Origin: Acidobacteria bacterium 28-1
GTDB lineage: Bacteria > Acidobacteriota > Blastocatellia > Pyrinomonadales > Pyrinomonadaceae
Reading direction: 5' to 3'
Length of the DNA: 63,658 bases
Assembly (NCBI GenBank): GCA_002050365.1
Contig: MWYZ01000069.1
Span: 1 to 63,658, forward strand
Numbering within the stretch: the first letter of the stretch is position 1; every line of letters begins with the position of its first letter. Shown piece after piece: positions 7,323-16,950 of the stretch. Below the pieces are notes generated by a model, which searched no databases, was not told where the DNA came from, and saw only the letters and a program-made list of their open reading frames with translations. Position numbers and translations under genes: made by a program.

Positions 7323-9282
7323 CACTAGCCAAAGCGCGGGTCTCTCTTAACTTCCGCGCCATTACCTTAAATTCCTCCAAACTCATCTGCCCGATGTCGC
7401 CCACCTTGCGTTCGCGCACGGCGATTTTATTTTCTTCCAATTCCTTGTCGCCCAACACAATCATAAACGGAATTTTGTGGATTTGGGCATCTCGAATCTT
7501 TGCGCCGATTTTATCAGATTTTAAGTTTGATTCAACCCGAAATCCGGCTTGCTTCAATTCCTTAAAAACACTTTCCGCATAATCGTTAATGCGGTCGGTA
7601 ATCGGCAAAACTGTGATTTGGACGGGAGCGAGCCAGAAGGGAAACGCGCCCGCGAATTGTTCGACCAGAACACCGAAAAATCTTTCAATCGAACCGAATA
7701 ACGCGCGGTGAACCATCACGGGACGATGCTTTTGTCCGTCCTCACCCGTGTATTCGAGTTCAAATCTTTCGGGCAAATTGAAATCAAGCTGAATCGTGCC
7801 GAGCTGCCAAATGCGTCCGATTGCGTCTTCGATTTTGATGTCAATTTTCGGACCGTAAAATGCCGCTTCGCCTTCGATTCGCTCGTAGGAGATATTTCTT
7901 TCTTTGAGCGCATTCGCCAATGAATTTTCCGCGTTTTCCCAATCCGCGTCTGCACCGAGATAAATTTTATTTTCCGCCTCGCCGCGCACCGATAATTCAA
8001 ACTTCACTTTGTCGAAACCGTAAGTTTCAAATACCTTGATGGCAAAGTCCAAACAATCGGCGACTTCCTCGCGCACTTGGTCGGGACGGACAAATAGATG
8101 CGCGTCATCAACCGTAAATCCGCGACAGCGCATTAAACCGTGAATCGTTCCCGAAAGTTCTGCGCGATAAACCGTTCCCATTTCCGAATAGCGTTGCGGC
8201 AAATCACGATAAGATTTTGGCGAAGCCTTATAGATGCCGATATGAAACGGACAGTTCATCGGTTTCAGGCGATATTCTTCGTCTTCGATGCTCGTCGGTG
8301 CAAACATACTGTCGGCGTAATTTTCTTCGTGTCCGCTAATGCGCCAAAGTTCGCGCTTGGCGATGTGCGGCGTAAAAACAAAACTATAACCGCGTTTTTT
8401 GAGTTCTTCTTTAAGAAGATTTTCCATTTCCATCCGAATCGCGCCGCCTTTCGGATGCCATAAAATCAAGCCTTGCCCGTATTCGTCTTGAATCGAAAAC
8501 AAATCCAATTCTTTACCGATTCTTCGATGGTCGCGCCGTTCAGCTTCTTCACGCTGCTTGAGCCATCCGTCAAGTTCTTCCTGCGTCGCAAACGCCGTTC
8601 CGTATATGCGCTGCATTTGTTGATTGTTAGCGTCGCCTTTCCAATACGCGCCTGACAAGGCAAGCAATTTGAACGCTTTTAATTTATTAGTATTCGGAAC
8701 GTGCGGACCTAAACAGAAATCAACGAACGGCGTGTCTTCAATGTAATAAGCGGTCGCCGTATCGCCAGCCTTTTCATTGACAAGTTCACACTTTAAAGGC
8801 TCATTGCGGTCGGTGAAAAGTTTAATAAGTTCGTTTTTGTCGATTACCTCGCGCCGATATGGAAGATTGCGTTTGGCAATATCACGCATCTTTTTTTCGA
8901 TAACCGGCAAGTCAGCCTCGGTCAGTTGGCGCGGCGCAATCACGTCGTAATAATAACCGTAACGCGGGTCGTCCATCAGCGCCGGACCGACTCCGAGCTT
9001 CGTTTCAGGGAATAAATCAATTACCGCCGCGGCGAGCAAGTGCGCCGCCGAATGTCGAATCACTTCTAAACCGTCGCGGGTTTCAGTCAAAATCGGTTCG
9101 ACTGATAAAACTTCGTCGGTCGGCTGAAGTTCGTAAGACAAATCAACTTCCGCACCGTTTACTTTTGCCGCCAGCGACTTCTTCAACAAATCACGGTCAA
9201 CAGATTTTAACGCTTCCGCGACGCTGAGGGGCGCGGGAAAACTTTTCTGGTTTTCTCCAATTTTTATATTTATTTCACTCAT
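7318..9282 (-). CDS. thrS: Threonine-tRNA ligase
   Basis: ThrRS charges tRNA-Thr and edits Ser-tRNA-Thr. The 654 residues comprise a TGS domain (about 1-62), an editing domain with HSAAHLLAAAV (HxxxH metal motif, about 76-86), the class II core with RLKPMNCPFHIGIYK, and a C-terminal anticodon-binding domain (about 555-650). It is the first gene of the infC-rplT-pheST operon. No strong ribosome binding site precedes the ATG. The stop codon lies inside a heptad hairpin arm. Confidence 0.97.
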   Translation of the reverse strand: MSEINIKIGENQKSFPAPLSVAEALKSVDRDLLKKSLAAKVNGAEVDLSYELQPTDEVLSVEPILTETRDGLEVIRHSAAHLLAAAVIDLFPETKLGVGPALMDDPRYGYYYDVIAPRQLTEADLPVIEKKMRDIAKRNLPYRREVIDKNELIKLFTDRNEPLKCELVNEKAGDTATAYYIEDTPFVDFCLGPHVPNTNKLKAFKLLALSGAYWKGDANNQQMQRIYGTAFATQEELDGWLKQREEAERRDHRRIGKELDLFSIQDEYGQGLILWHPKGGAIRMEMENLLKEELKKRGYSFVFTPHIAKRELWRISGHEENYADSMFAPTSIEDEEYRLKPMNCPFHIGIYKASPKSYRDLPQRYSEMGTVYRAELSGTIHGLMRCRGFTVDDAHLFVRPDQVREEVADCLDFAIKVFETYGFDKVKFELSVRGEAENKIYLGADADWENAENSLANALKERNISYERIEGEAAFYGPKIDIKIEDAIGRIWQLGTIQLDFNLPERFELEYTGEDGQKHRPVMVHRALFGSIERFFGVLVEQFAGAFPFWLAPVQITVLPITDRINDYAESVFKELKQAGFRVESNLKSDKIGAKIRDAQIHKIPFMIVLGDKELEENKIAVRERKVGDIGQMSLEEFKVMARKLRETRALASV

Positions 9283-9611
9283 ATTTTTGTTAATAGAAAA
9301 TGTTTGTTAATTGTTTTCTCCAATGCCGGTAGCCGAACCTGCAAAAAGCAAATTCGCCGCTTATCCAAGAAATTCAATTAACCATTGACGATTAACAATC
9401 TACTACTCTAAAAAGATTTGATTTGATAAGAGCGACTTTGCCTTAGCGTTTAATAAAAACGCCGAGTATACGCGCCATTAGAAGCGCGTTGTAGTAGTTC
9501 GTATAAAAAATGCAAAGTTCTTTGTTAGCATCGTATCAAAAGTGTGAAGGCGAAGGGATAAAAGATAAAAACCAAATTTTAGCCTTATGCCTTTCTCCTT
9601 TAGCCTTTAAT
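9283..9611. other. Leader between tRNA-Val and thrS
   Basis: This 329-base gap has no protein gene. It holds a small hairpin (GCGTTT with AAACGC around 9447-9466) and, at 9546-9610, a heptad repeat. A thrS promoter probably lies here on the minus strand, but no good pair of -35 and -10 boxes could be chosen. Confidence 0.4.
9546..9610. repeat. Heptad inverted repeat (AAGGCGA / TTAGCCT words)
   Basis: Left array 9546-9571 (GAAGGCG, AAGGGAT, AAAAGAT) faces right array 9577-9610 (TTAGCCT, TATGCCT, TTAGCCT). It lies just downstream of tRNA-Val. Confidence 0.65.
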
Positions 9612-9686
<75 letters not shown>

Positions 9687-9722
9687 ATCCGTCCGCTTCA
9701 AATGTTTGAAAAGCGAACTTCT

Positions 9723-9752
9723 AAAATACCGAATCGGTTTGTTTTGTGTCAA
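9723..9752 (-). promoter_or_regulatory. Sigma-70 type promoter of tRNA-Val
   Basis: On the minus strand TTGACA (9747-9752) is followed after 18 bases by TATTTT (9723-9728). The predicted start is about 30 bases before the tRNA 5' end. Confidence 0.6.
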
Positions 9753-9804
9753 GCCAAAGGCATTAAAACACTAAATTCTAAAAAATAAACACTACCCGCT
9801 CTAT

Positions 9805-10056
9805 TTACGACTTTTCATTTACAAGGAGAGACGGAGTTATTTCAAAATCAACTTTGCCGGCATCTATTTCCTTCATCGCTATTCTAGTTGATTTGCTTTT
9901 GCGCGGGTCCATATCCACGCGCGGATTTGCGCCGCGCTGCAATTGTTTGCTGCGTTGCGCGGCTAAAATTATTTTGCGATATTTTGAATCAATTTCGGGA
10001 TTGACGCGGGGCTCGGTATTAGTTTCTTCAACAAGTTGTTCAGTTTCTTCGACCAT
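9805..10056 (-). CDS. rpoZ: RNA polymerase omega subunit
   Basis: This 83-residue protein matches the omega family. NPEIDSKYRKIILAAQRSKQL is followed by GANPRV and by TRIAMKEIDAGKVDFEI. Omega helps fold beta-prime and assemble RNA polymerase. It follows gmk by 9 bases, the usual gmk-rpoZ pair. The N-terminal 17 residues are acidic and variable. Confidence 0.88.
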   Translation of the reverse strand: MVEETEQLVEETNTEPRVNPEIDSKYRKIILAAQRSKQLQRGANPRVDMDPRKSKSTRIAMKEIDAGKVDFEITPSLLVNEKS

Positions 10057-10065
10057 AAATTAATC

Positions 10066-10701
10066 TCACTCTCCATTGACCTGATTTTTCGATTCATCGA
10101 AACTATCTAAAATACCTTGAATCACACGGCTTTGTCTAACCCGCTTTAGTCTTTCGGCTAAAATTATTGTCTGCAAATGGGCGGTTGCCTTCTCGACGGC
10201 ATCATTGACGACGACATATTCAAACTCAGAAAACCGATTCACTTCGCCAAAAGAGTTTTTTAGACGCAAAGCTAATTCTTCCTTTTTTTCAGTCGCGCGA
10301 GCCGTTAATCGGGCAGCCAAAACTTCAAATGACGGCGGCAAAATAAACACGCTGACGGCTTCGGGAATTTTTGTCCGAACGCTTGCCGCGCCTTGAACGT
10401 CAATTTCCAGAATTATATCGTGTCCCGCTTCGATTTCCTTTTTTACCTGATTTAAAGACGTTCCGTAAAAATTGTCGTGAACTGTCGCATACTCTAAAAA
10501 TTCGCCTTGTTTAATCAGTGTTTCAAACTCCGCGGGACTGACAAAAAAATAATCTTTTCCCTGTGTTTCGCCGCCGCGCATTGCTCGCGTCGTGTAAGAA
10601 ACCGAATAACCGACTTTAGGTAGGGTTTTTAAAACTGCTTTAATAAGCGTGCCTTTGCCGCCGCCAGAAGGAGAACTGATGATGATTAGATTGCCCGTCA
10701 T
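10066..10701 (-). CDS. gmk: Guanylate kinase
   Basis: This enzyme phosphorylates GMP to GDP. The P-loop SSPSGGGKGTL lies at residues 8-18. GMP-binding residues follow in YTTRAMRGGETQGKDYFFV. It has 211 residues from the ATG at 10701. An upstream frame extension would add residues such as LPLTTYHLPF, which are simply the translated heptad repeat, so the internal ATG is preferred. The repeat abuts this start codon and leaves no ribosome binding site. Confidence 0.93.
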   Translation of the reverse strand: MTGNLIIISSPSGGGKGTLIKAVLKTLPKVGYSVSYTTRAMRGGETQGKDYFFVSPAEFETLIKQGEFLEYATVHDNFYGTSLNQVKKEIEAGHDIILEIDVQGAASVRTKIPEAVSVFILPPSFEVLAARLTARATEKKEELALRLKNSFGEVNRFSEFEYVVVNDAVEKATAHLQTIILAERLKRVRQSRVIQGILDSFDESKNQVNGE

Positions 10702-10784
10702 AAATGGTAAATGGTAAGTGGTAAGTGGTAAATGGTTAATTTGAAATCGCCTTTGCTTTTCATTTACCATTTACCATTTACCAC
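10702..10784. repeat. Heptad inverted repeat (GTAAATG words)
   Basis: Left array 10702-10740 (GGTAAAT, GGTAAGT words) faces right array 10761-10784 (CATTTAC words). It spans the whole gap between yicC and gmk and reaches the gmk start codon. Confidence 0.85.
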
Positions 10785-11662
10785 TATTCAACATTCTGAA
10801 CTTGTTCGCGGATTTTCTCAATCGCGGATTTTATATGTAAAGCCGATTCTTTCACAATCAGATTATTGGTTTTCGACGAGATGGTATTAGCTTCGCGGTT
10901 GAGTTCCTGAGTTAAAAAATCGAGCCGTTTGCCAACTTCTTTTTCGTCGTTCATTATGCCGCGAAATTGTTCGATGTGACTTTTAAGTCTGGTGATTTCT
11001 TCCGCAATATCACTTTTATCGGCTAAGTATGCAACTTCTTGAGCGAGTCTGGCTTGGTCAATTTCAATTTGCGAATCGCTTTTTGAAAGCAAACTATCAA
11101 TTCGCTTCGTTAGGCGTTGAAGGTATTCTTCGGCGACCGTTTCGCTTTCGGCTTCGATTTTCGGCAGATGAGTTTCGATTTCAGAAAGCAAATGATACAA
11201 ATCATTTTTCAAAGATTCGCCTTCGACTTCGCGCATTTTTTCGAGTTCGTCGAGCGCAAGTTTAACAGCTTCTTCGATGCCGCCCGCAAAATCTTCACTC
11301 AAATCATCGGCTTTTGTCTGCAATGAATTCGGCAGACGCGCAATAACATTCAAATCAGGTTCGCCAATTACCCCAAACTCTTCTTGCAATTGTTTCAACG
11401 CGGACAAATAACCCGCGATTAACGGACGATTTAGTTCATAAACGACATTGCTCGTTCGTTCCGTGTTGATAAAAACATCAACTCTGCCGCGCGACAGGCG
11501 AGTTTGAATTAAACGTTTAAGATTTCCTTCGAGCGATTGCAATTCGTTCGCCAGACGCAGATTTAAATCTAAAAAACGATTGTTGATAGTTTTTATTTCG
11601 ACGGAAACGGCAAAGTTTTCTTCCGAAACTGCGCCGCGTCCGAAGCCGGTCATTGATTTCAT
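10784..11662 (-). CDS. yicC: YicC/YloC family endoribonuclease
   Basis: This 292-residue protein starts MKSMTGFGRG, the family hallmark. The C-terminal DUF1732 block is KSHIEQFRGIMNDEKEVGKRLDFLTQELNRE. YicC-type proteins are RNases involved in small-RNA turnover in E. coli. It is the first of the yicC-gmk-rpoZ set, and its start overlaps the end of the ABC exporter gene by 4 bases, so the exporter is probably cotranscribed. Confidence 0.92.
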   Translation of the reverse strand: MKSMTGFGRGAVSEENFAVSVEIKTINNRFLDLNLRLANELQSLEGNLKRLIQTRLSRGRVDVFINTERTSNVVYELNRPLIAGYLSALKQLQEEFGVIGEPDLNVIARLPNSLQTKADDLSEDFAGGIEEAVKLALDELEKMREVEGESLKNDLYHLLSEIETHLPKIEAESETVAEEYLQRLTKRIDSLLSKSDSQIEIDQARLAQEVAYLADKSDIAEEITRLKSHIEQFRGIMNDEKEVGKRLDFLTQELNREANTISSKTNNLIVKESALHIKSAIEKIREQVQNVE

Positions 11663-13464
11663 AAATTTGTTTTCTCTAAAATTTCTTCTTCCGCAAATTG
11701 CAATTCATATAATCTTTTATAAGTTCCACCTCTTGCAAGCAACTCATTGTGCGTTCCGGTTTCGATTATGCGACCGCGTTCCATCACGACGATTTTATCA
11801 GCGCGTCGAACGGTTGAAAGGCGGTGCGCGATGACGATTGAAGTTTTGTTTTGCATTAAATTCGCCAGAGCCTTTTGAACGAGTCTTTCAGATTCGGCAT
11901 CGAGTGCGGAAGTCGCTTCATCCAAAATTAAAACCGGCGCATTGACAAGAACGGCGCGAGCAATCGCAATTCTTTGACGTTGTCCGCCCGAAAGAAAAAT
12001 GCCGCGCTCGCCGACTAATGTATCGTAAGCATCCGACAATTCTTCGATAAATCCGTCGGCAAAAGCGATTCGCGCTGCTTCACGAATTTCTTCGTCGGTT
12101 GCGTTCGGATTACCGTAGGAAATGTTGTAGTGAATCGAGTCGTTAAACAGCACGGTTTCTTGCGTAACGAGCGCGATTTGTTTTTTCAGACTTAAAATCT
12201 TCGCGTCGCGCAAATCGGTTTCATCCCAAAAAATTGCGCCCATCGTCGGATCGTAAAGTCTTTGAATTAGTTTTATCAAACTCGATTTGCCGCCGCCGCT
12301 TTCGCCGACCAACGCAATCATCTGACCTTTTGGAATTTCCAAATCTAAATCGCGCACGACCGTTTTGCTTTCGTCTTGATAATTGAACGAAACATTTTCG
12401 AGCGTGATTTTATTTTGCAAAGAAACTAATTCAACCGCATTCGGCTTTTCGAGCAACGTATCGATTTCATCCAAAACATCCCAAACATCTTTGGCCGCGG
12501 CTAAGGCTTGGACGATTTGATTGTGCTGGCGCGAGAGTTTTCGCATCGGGTCATAGCTGCGAAAAAGAAAAGCTAGGAACGTGAAAAACTGCGCGGCTTC
12601 CATTCTGCCGGTGTTTATCTCGCGCAAACCGAAATAAAACAAAACGATAATTGCCACCGTTCCGATAATCTCAATGGTCGGCGGGGAAGTCGCGGCGATT
12701 TGTCCTGAACGCAGATGAGTACGGGCAATTCTCTTTGCTACTTCGGTAAATCTAAATTGTTCGCGTCGTTCCGCCGTGTATGCTTTAACGATTGTTTGAT
12801 TGGAAAGGGTTTCTTGCGCCGTGTCTGAGAGAAGTTTGTTGCTTTCGATAAATTCTTCGGAAAGTTTTCGCAAGGATTTTGAAAATTTGGCGGTCAAAAG
12901 TCCGATTATCGGCGCGATAATCAATGCGCCGAGCATTAACCGCCAATTGTAGTAAAAAGCCGCTACCAGAAGAACGACGAGCATAAAACTTTCGCGCAAA
13001 ATGTCGCGCATATTCGAGGCGACCGAAATTTCGATTGCCGAGCAACTCGTCACCAGACGCGAAACCAGATAATTTGTGCGGTGGCGTTCAAAAAAATTCG
13101 CCGATTGATTCAAAAGATGCGCGTAAAGTTCCTGCCGCAAATCCAAAACGGCGGCTTGCCCGATTTTTGCCATCAGATAAGAGGAAAAATATTCGGCAAC
13201 GCCTTTCAAAAAGGTAAATGAAATCAGTAGAACGGAAATCATTATCCAAGCGCGAAACCAATCGTCTTTGGGAATCAGATTTTGCAAATAAAACAGCGTT
13301 TTGGAGTTTTTGGCAGCGGATGGCAGAAATTGGTCGAAAAGCGGAGCGAGCATTGCGAGGGTTGCGGTCTCGAACAGCGCGACGAAAATCATCGCTACAA
13401 TCGCTAACGCAAAAGTCAAACGATGCGGGCGCAGATATTTGAGCAGTCTTTTGAATTCTTTCAT
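11659..13464 (-). CDS. ABC exporter, MsbA/lipid flippase-like half transporter
   Basis: This 601-residue fused permease and ATPase has six membrane segments in residues 15-315. The nucleotide-binding domain (about 345-590) has Walker A GESGGGKSSL, signature LSGGQRQRIAIARA, Walker B VLILDEATSALD and the switch His in AHRLST. The arrangement is that of MsbA-like lipid or drug exporters. The substrate is not determinable from sequence. It is divergent from xseA and precedes yicC with a 4-base overlap. Confidence 0.9.
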   Translation of the reverse strand: MKEFKRLLKYLRPHRLTFALAIVAMIFVALFETATLAMLAPLFDQFLPSAAKNSKTLFYLQNLIPKDDWFRAWIMISVLLISFTFLKGVAEYFSSYLMAKIGQAAVLDLRQELYAHLLNQSANFFERHRTNYLVSRLVTSCSAIEISVASNMRDILRESFMLVVLLVAAFYYNWRLMLGALIIAPIIGLLTAKFSKSLRKLSEEFIESNKLLSDTAQETLSNQTIVKAYTAERREQFRFTEVAKRIARTHLRSGQIAATSPPTIEIIGTVAIIVLFYFGLREINTGRMEAAQFFTFLAFLFRSYDPMRKLSRQHNQIVQALAAAKDVWDVLDEIDTLLEKPNAVELVSLQNKITLENVSFNYQDESKTVVRDLDLEIPKGQMIALVGESGGGKSSLIKLIQRLYDPTMGAIFWDETDLRDAKILSLKKQIALVTQETVLFNDSIHYNISYGNPNATDEEIREAARIAFADGFIEELSDAYDTLVGERGIFLSGGQRQRIAIARAVLVNAPVLILDEATSALDAESERLVQKALANLMQNKTSIVIAHRLSTVRRADKIVVMERGRIIETGTHNELLARGGTYKRLYELQFAEEEILEKTNL

Positions 13465-13569
13465 CGCGAACTAAAGCATTGAATATACTTTAACAATCGA
13501 GAAAACCAAAACGGTTATAAGTTTCGGATTCCAAATTCAATTTGATAGTATATTCGCAACGTATAAATT

Positions 13570-14943
13570 GTGAAATCAGCACTTCTACAATCTCTTTTCG
13601 ACGAACAGGAAAGCCGACCTTTAACCGTTTCCGAACTCAACGAACAAGTTAAAAACGCTTTAGAGCGCGGCTTTGCGACGGTTTGGGTTGAAGCGGAAAT
13701 TGTCAATTTTGTTGCGGCGCATTCCGGTCATTGGTATTTCACGCTGCACGACGGCGATTCGCAGCTTCGCGCGGCATGTTATGTCAGAAATAATTTACGA
13801 ATTCGGTTTCAGCCGTTCGACGGTCTGCAAGTTCGTGTGCGCGGAAAACTGTCTGTTTACCAGCCGAAAGGCGAATATCAAATGCTCGTCGAATCGTTAG
13901 AGCCGGTCGGCGAAGGCGCATTAAAAGTCGCGTTTGAACAGGTTAAAGCGAAACTCGCACGGGAAGGTTTGTTCGATGAAGATTTAAAGCGCGATTTGCC
14001 GTTTTTTCCCAGACGGGTTGGCGTGGTAACTTCGCCGAACGGCGCGGCGTTTCACGACATTTTAAATGTCTTGTCGAGAAGAACGAAAACGGTTGACGTT
14101 TGTTTGATTCCGACTCGTGTACAAGGCGAAACAGCGGGTGAAGAAATCGAAGCGGCGATAAAACTTGCTAATAAATTTAACAAAAATACGACGGAAAAAA
14201 TTGACGTTTTAATTGTCGGGCGCGGCGGCGGCTCAAGCGAAGATTTGTGGGCGTTTAATGAAGAGCGCGTGGCGCGGGCAATTCGGAATTCGGAAATTCC
14301 CGTCATCTCCGCCGTCGGTCACGAAATTGATTTTACGATTGCCGATTTCGTTTCCGATTGTCGTGCGCCGACACCAAGTGCAGCGGCGGAAATCGTTGCC
14401 GAAAGCGAAGACGGAATTGCTAACTTTTTAGTTCAAAGAAATCAAGATTTATTTCAGTTAATAGACTACAAGTTGCTCGAGTCGCGTTCAGATTTGCAGG
14501 AACTCTCGATGTCGCCCGTTTTTACCGAGTTTCCGCAGGAAATAAAAGATTGGCGTTACCAAATTGAAGATTTAACCGAACAATTGCGCGATATTTTTTT
14601 GGACATACTCGAAAGTAAAGAGCAACGTCTGGAAAGTTTGACCAATCGAATCTCACCGTTGAAGCTCGCTTCAAGACTGAATGATAAGAAAACGCGGCTC
14701 GCGCTTCTGCGGCAAAGACAAATTTCGGCGGTAGAAGATGTAGTTAACGTGAGAGATGAACGATTGAAAATCCGTATGGCTTCGCTCGGTGCCCTTTCGC
14801 CGTTAGCAGTTTTAAGTCGCGGATTTTCGATAACCGAAACAGAAACGGGCGAGATTCTGCGCGATTCCGAAGACGTGAAAGAAAATGATAATGTAAAAAT
14901 TCGGCTGGCGCGCGGCACGATAAAAGCGAAGGTTTTAAGGTAA
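13570..14943 (+). CDS. xseA: Exodeoxyribonuclease VII large subunit
   Basis: XseA with XseB degrades single-stranded DNA. The 457 residues start at a GTG. The N-terminal OB fold (about 20-115) has VWVEAEIVNFVAAHSGHWYFTL. The catalytic region has RRVGVVTSPNGAAFHDI and GRGGGSSEDLWAFNEE, and a long coiled coil spans about 270-400. An AT-rich divergent promoter region separates it from the ABC exporter. The stop is followed directly by a heptad array. Confidence 0.95.
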   Translation: MKSALLQSLFDEQESRPLTVSELNEQVKNALERGFATVWVEAEIVNFVAAHSGHWYFTLHDGDSQLRAACYVRNNLRIRFQPFDGLQVRVRGKLSVYQPKGEYQMLVESLEPVGEGALKVAFEQVKAKLAREGLFDEDLKRDLPFFPRRVGVVTSPNGAAFHDILNVLSRRTKTVDVCLIPTRVQGETAGEEIEAAIKLANKFNKNTTEKIDVLIVGRGGGSSEDLWAFNEERVARAIRNSEIPVISAVGHEIDFTIADFVSDCRAPTPSAAAEIVAESEDGIANFLVQRNQDLFQLIDYKLLESRSDLQELSMSPVFTEFPQEIKDWRYQIEDLTEQLRDIFLDILESKEQRLESLTNRISPLKLASRLNDKKTRLALLRQRQISAVEDVVNVRDERLKIRMASLGALSPLAVLSRGFSITETETGEILRDSEDVKENDNVKIRLARGTIKAKVLR

Positions 14944-14976
14944 AAAGGCAAAAGTAAAAAGTAAAAAGTAAAAATT
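14942..14976. repeat. Heptad array (GTAAAAA words), single arm
   Basis: About five GTAAAAA-type words lie between xseA and the membrane protein gene. No facing right arm is visible, so this is a direct array only. Confidence 0.7.
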
Positions 14977-14989
14977 AACAAATCGGTGT

Positions 14990-15769
14990 ATGTCGAGAAT
15001 TGTCGTGGATATAAACAAGCAGCAAAAAGAAACCGCTCAAACGAGCGTCGTCGCGCCTTCATTTGTAGGAAATCAAACTGCGACGAGAAAGCCGAGCATT
15101 TTTTTGAAGGTTTTGAGAATTTTTGGAATTGCGTTGATTTTGTTTTTGATTGTCGGCGGAGTCGGCAGTTATTTTTATTGGCAAAATCTTAAAAAAACTC
15201 CGCAGTATTCGCTTGCGCTTCTTGTTGATGCGGCGCGGCGTGATGACCAAAAAGCAGTTGATGAATTGGTTGATACCGACCAGACGGTTGATGATTTTAT
15301 GCCGCAGATTACTGATAAAGCAGTCGAGCTTTACGGGCGCGGAGTTGCTCCTTCGACGATTCAAAAAATGGCGCAAATCGCGGCGCCTCTAATGCCCGCC
15401 ATCAAGCAACGCGCACGGGCTGAAGTTCCGAATTTGATTCGTGAAAAAACGCTCCAATTTGAAAATTATCCGTTTTGGACAATCGCCGTCGGCGCAGACA
15501 AATTTTTGGAAATTATTCGGGAAGGCGATAAAGCATTTGTGAGAAGCAAAGTGCCAAACCAATCGTTCGAAGTAACTTTGAAACGCAGCGGCGAACGGTG
15601 GGAAGTCGTCGCTATTAAGGACGAAGTTTTAGCCCGGCACGTGGCGGAAAAAATTGGACAGGATTTAATTTCGGTCGCGCAAAAGGGAGGCGTGAAAAAA
15701 GCCGGCGAGCAACTCGGCGTTTCAAATTTGGAAGAAATATTGAGAAAGGCGGATGATATTTTTAAATAA
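14990..15769 (+). CDS. Membrane-anchored conserved hypothetical protein
   Basis: This 259-residue protein has one membrane segment at residues 41-64 (VLRIFGIALILFLIVGGVGS), a short cytoplasmic N-terminus and a folded exterior part (about 70-250). The YSLALLVDAARRDDQKAVDELVD pattern resembles proteins with a DUF2939-like domain, but this is not certain. It lies between xseA and xseB with a 3-base gap to xseB, so it is cotranscribed. No function is assigned. Confidence 0.65.
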   Translation: MSRIVVDINKQQKETAQTSVVAPSFVGNQTATRKPSIFLKVLRIFGIALILFLIVGGVGSYFYWQNLKKTPQYSLALLVDAARRDDQKAVDELVDTDQTVDDFMPQITDKAVELYGRGVAPSTIQKMAQIAAPLMPAIKQRARAEVPNLIREKTLQFENYPFWTIAVGADKFLEIIREGDKAFVRSKVPNQSFEVTLKRSGERWEVVAIKDEVLARHVAEKIGQDLISVAQKGGVKKAGEQLGVSNLEEILRKADDIFK

Positions 15770-15772
15770 TTT

Positions 15773-16075
15773 ATGGCTGATAAAAAATTGACATTTGAAA
15801 CTTCTTTGCAGGAACTCGAACGAATCGTCCGCCGATTGGAAGAAGGCGATTCGTCTTTGGAAGACAGTCTTAAATTATTTGAAGACGGCGTGCGTCTATC
15901 GCGCGAATGTCAGGAACGCTTGAACCAAGCCGAGCGGCGAATTGAAGTTTTATTAAAAGACGAAACGGGAAATCCGACTTTGCAGACGATTGGAAAAGAT
16001 GATTTGCGCGAAGACCGTGAACCGAAAATCAAAAAGAGAATCGTGTTTGAAAATGATGAAGAATCGCCTTTTTAA
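15773..16075 (+). CDS. xseB: Exodeoxyribonuclease VII small subunit
   Basis: This 100-residue protein has the XseB core [33 protein letters not shown] followed by a coiled coil. The tail from residue 62 on is charged and longer than in E. coli (80 residues). It works with XseA, which is two genes upstream. Confidence 0.93.
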   Translation: MADKKLTFETSLQELERIVRRLEEGDSSLEDSLKLFEDGVRLSRECQERLNQAERRIEVLLKDETGNPTLQTIGKDDLREDREPKIKKRIVFENDEESPF

Positions 16076-16147
16076 TTTGAATTTCAAGACGGAAAAATAA
16101 ACCTGCCGAATAACCGACTGATTAATTTGATAAAACATTATTGAAGA

Positions 16148-16184
16148 TATATCCGCGAACTACTTTAGTATTTTCGCGGATATA
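16148..16184. terminator. Stem-loop between convergent genes
   Basis: Arms TATATCCGCGAA (16148-16159) and TTCGCGGATATA (16173-16184) are perfect 12-bp repeats with a 13-base loop. It lies between xseB (plus) and the Ser-rich gene (minus) and may terminate both. The T-runs are weak. Confidence 0.5.
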
Positions 16185-16215
16185 CTTCTATAAGAATTAA
16201 ATCGGGAAAAATAGA

Positions 16216-16950
16216 TTATCTACCGTTCCTGGTTTTTTTGCTTGCTGCGGATTTGCCGGCTGAACCGGAACTCTTCGATTTTGAAGCTGAACTGCTAGCT
16301 TTTGATGAACCACCGCCCTCATTCTGGGAACTTACTAAGGCTTTCGCTCCAGCACCAAGGGCACCGGTAACTGCGCCGCCTGCAGCTCCAGAAATCATGC
16401 CCTTTGCAACTTCATTTAAAACCTTACCAGCCGAGGCAACGAAACCTTCAGACGAACCTTTTGACGAAGAACTTGATTTGGCAGCAGGTTTTTTGGCTGA
16501 AGATGATTTATTAGCGGTTGATGATTTTGTGCCGGAAGATTTCGCTGACGACTTTGAACCGCCGCTTGTTGATTTACTACCTGACCCTGATTTTGAATTA
16601 GGACTCGACGATCTACTAGTTGATGATTTCGCCGCTGGTTTTGAACTGCCGCTTGATGGTTTACTACCTGACCCTGATTTTAAACCAGCACCCGACGATC
16701 TACTAGTAGATGATTTCGCTGCTGGTTTTGAACCGGTTGCAGAACTTTTCGCCGGAGACGATTTAGTTGCGGCTGCTCTTGAAACAGTTATTTTAGCGAC
16801 TGTTTTTGAAGCTGGCGAAGCGGAAGTTGATTTTTTACTTCCTGCCGACGAAGAAGATTTACTCGTTGCGGAAGACGATTTACTTGCATTCGCCTTGCCG
16901 CTCGAAGTTGATGATTTTGCAGAATCTTTTTTTGATTTTGTTGTTGCCAT
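16216..16950 (-). CDS. Ser/Ala/Lys-rich low-complexity protein with glycine-rich helix
   Basis: This 244-residue protein is about half Ser, Ala and Lys, like histone H1-type tails. Imperfect repeats of KPAAKSSTSRSS occur near residues 75-120. One ordered-looking segment (about 170-207) reads VLNEVAKGMISGAAGGAVTG and has a small-residue zipper pattern. The minus strand is chosen over a longer opposing frame because AAGGAGAG lies 6 bases before this ATG. A DNA-binding or cell-envelope role is possible, but nothing is shown. Confidence 0.7.
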   Translation of the reverse strand: MATTKSKKDSAKSSTSSGKANASKSSSATSKSSSSAGSKKSTSASPASKTVAKITVSRAAATKSSPAKSSATGSKPAAKSSTSRSSGAGLKSGSGSKPSSGSSKPAAKSSTSRSSSPNSKSGSGSKSTSGGSKSSAKSSGTKSSTANKSSSAKKPAAKSSSSSKGSSEGFVASAGKVLNEVAKGMISGAAGGAVTGALGAGAKALVSSQNEGGGSSKASSSASKSKSSGSAGKSAASKKTRNGR

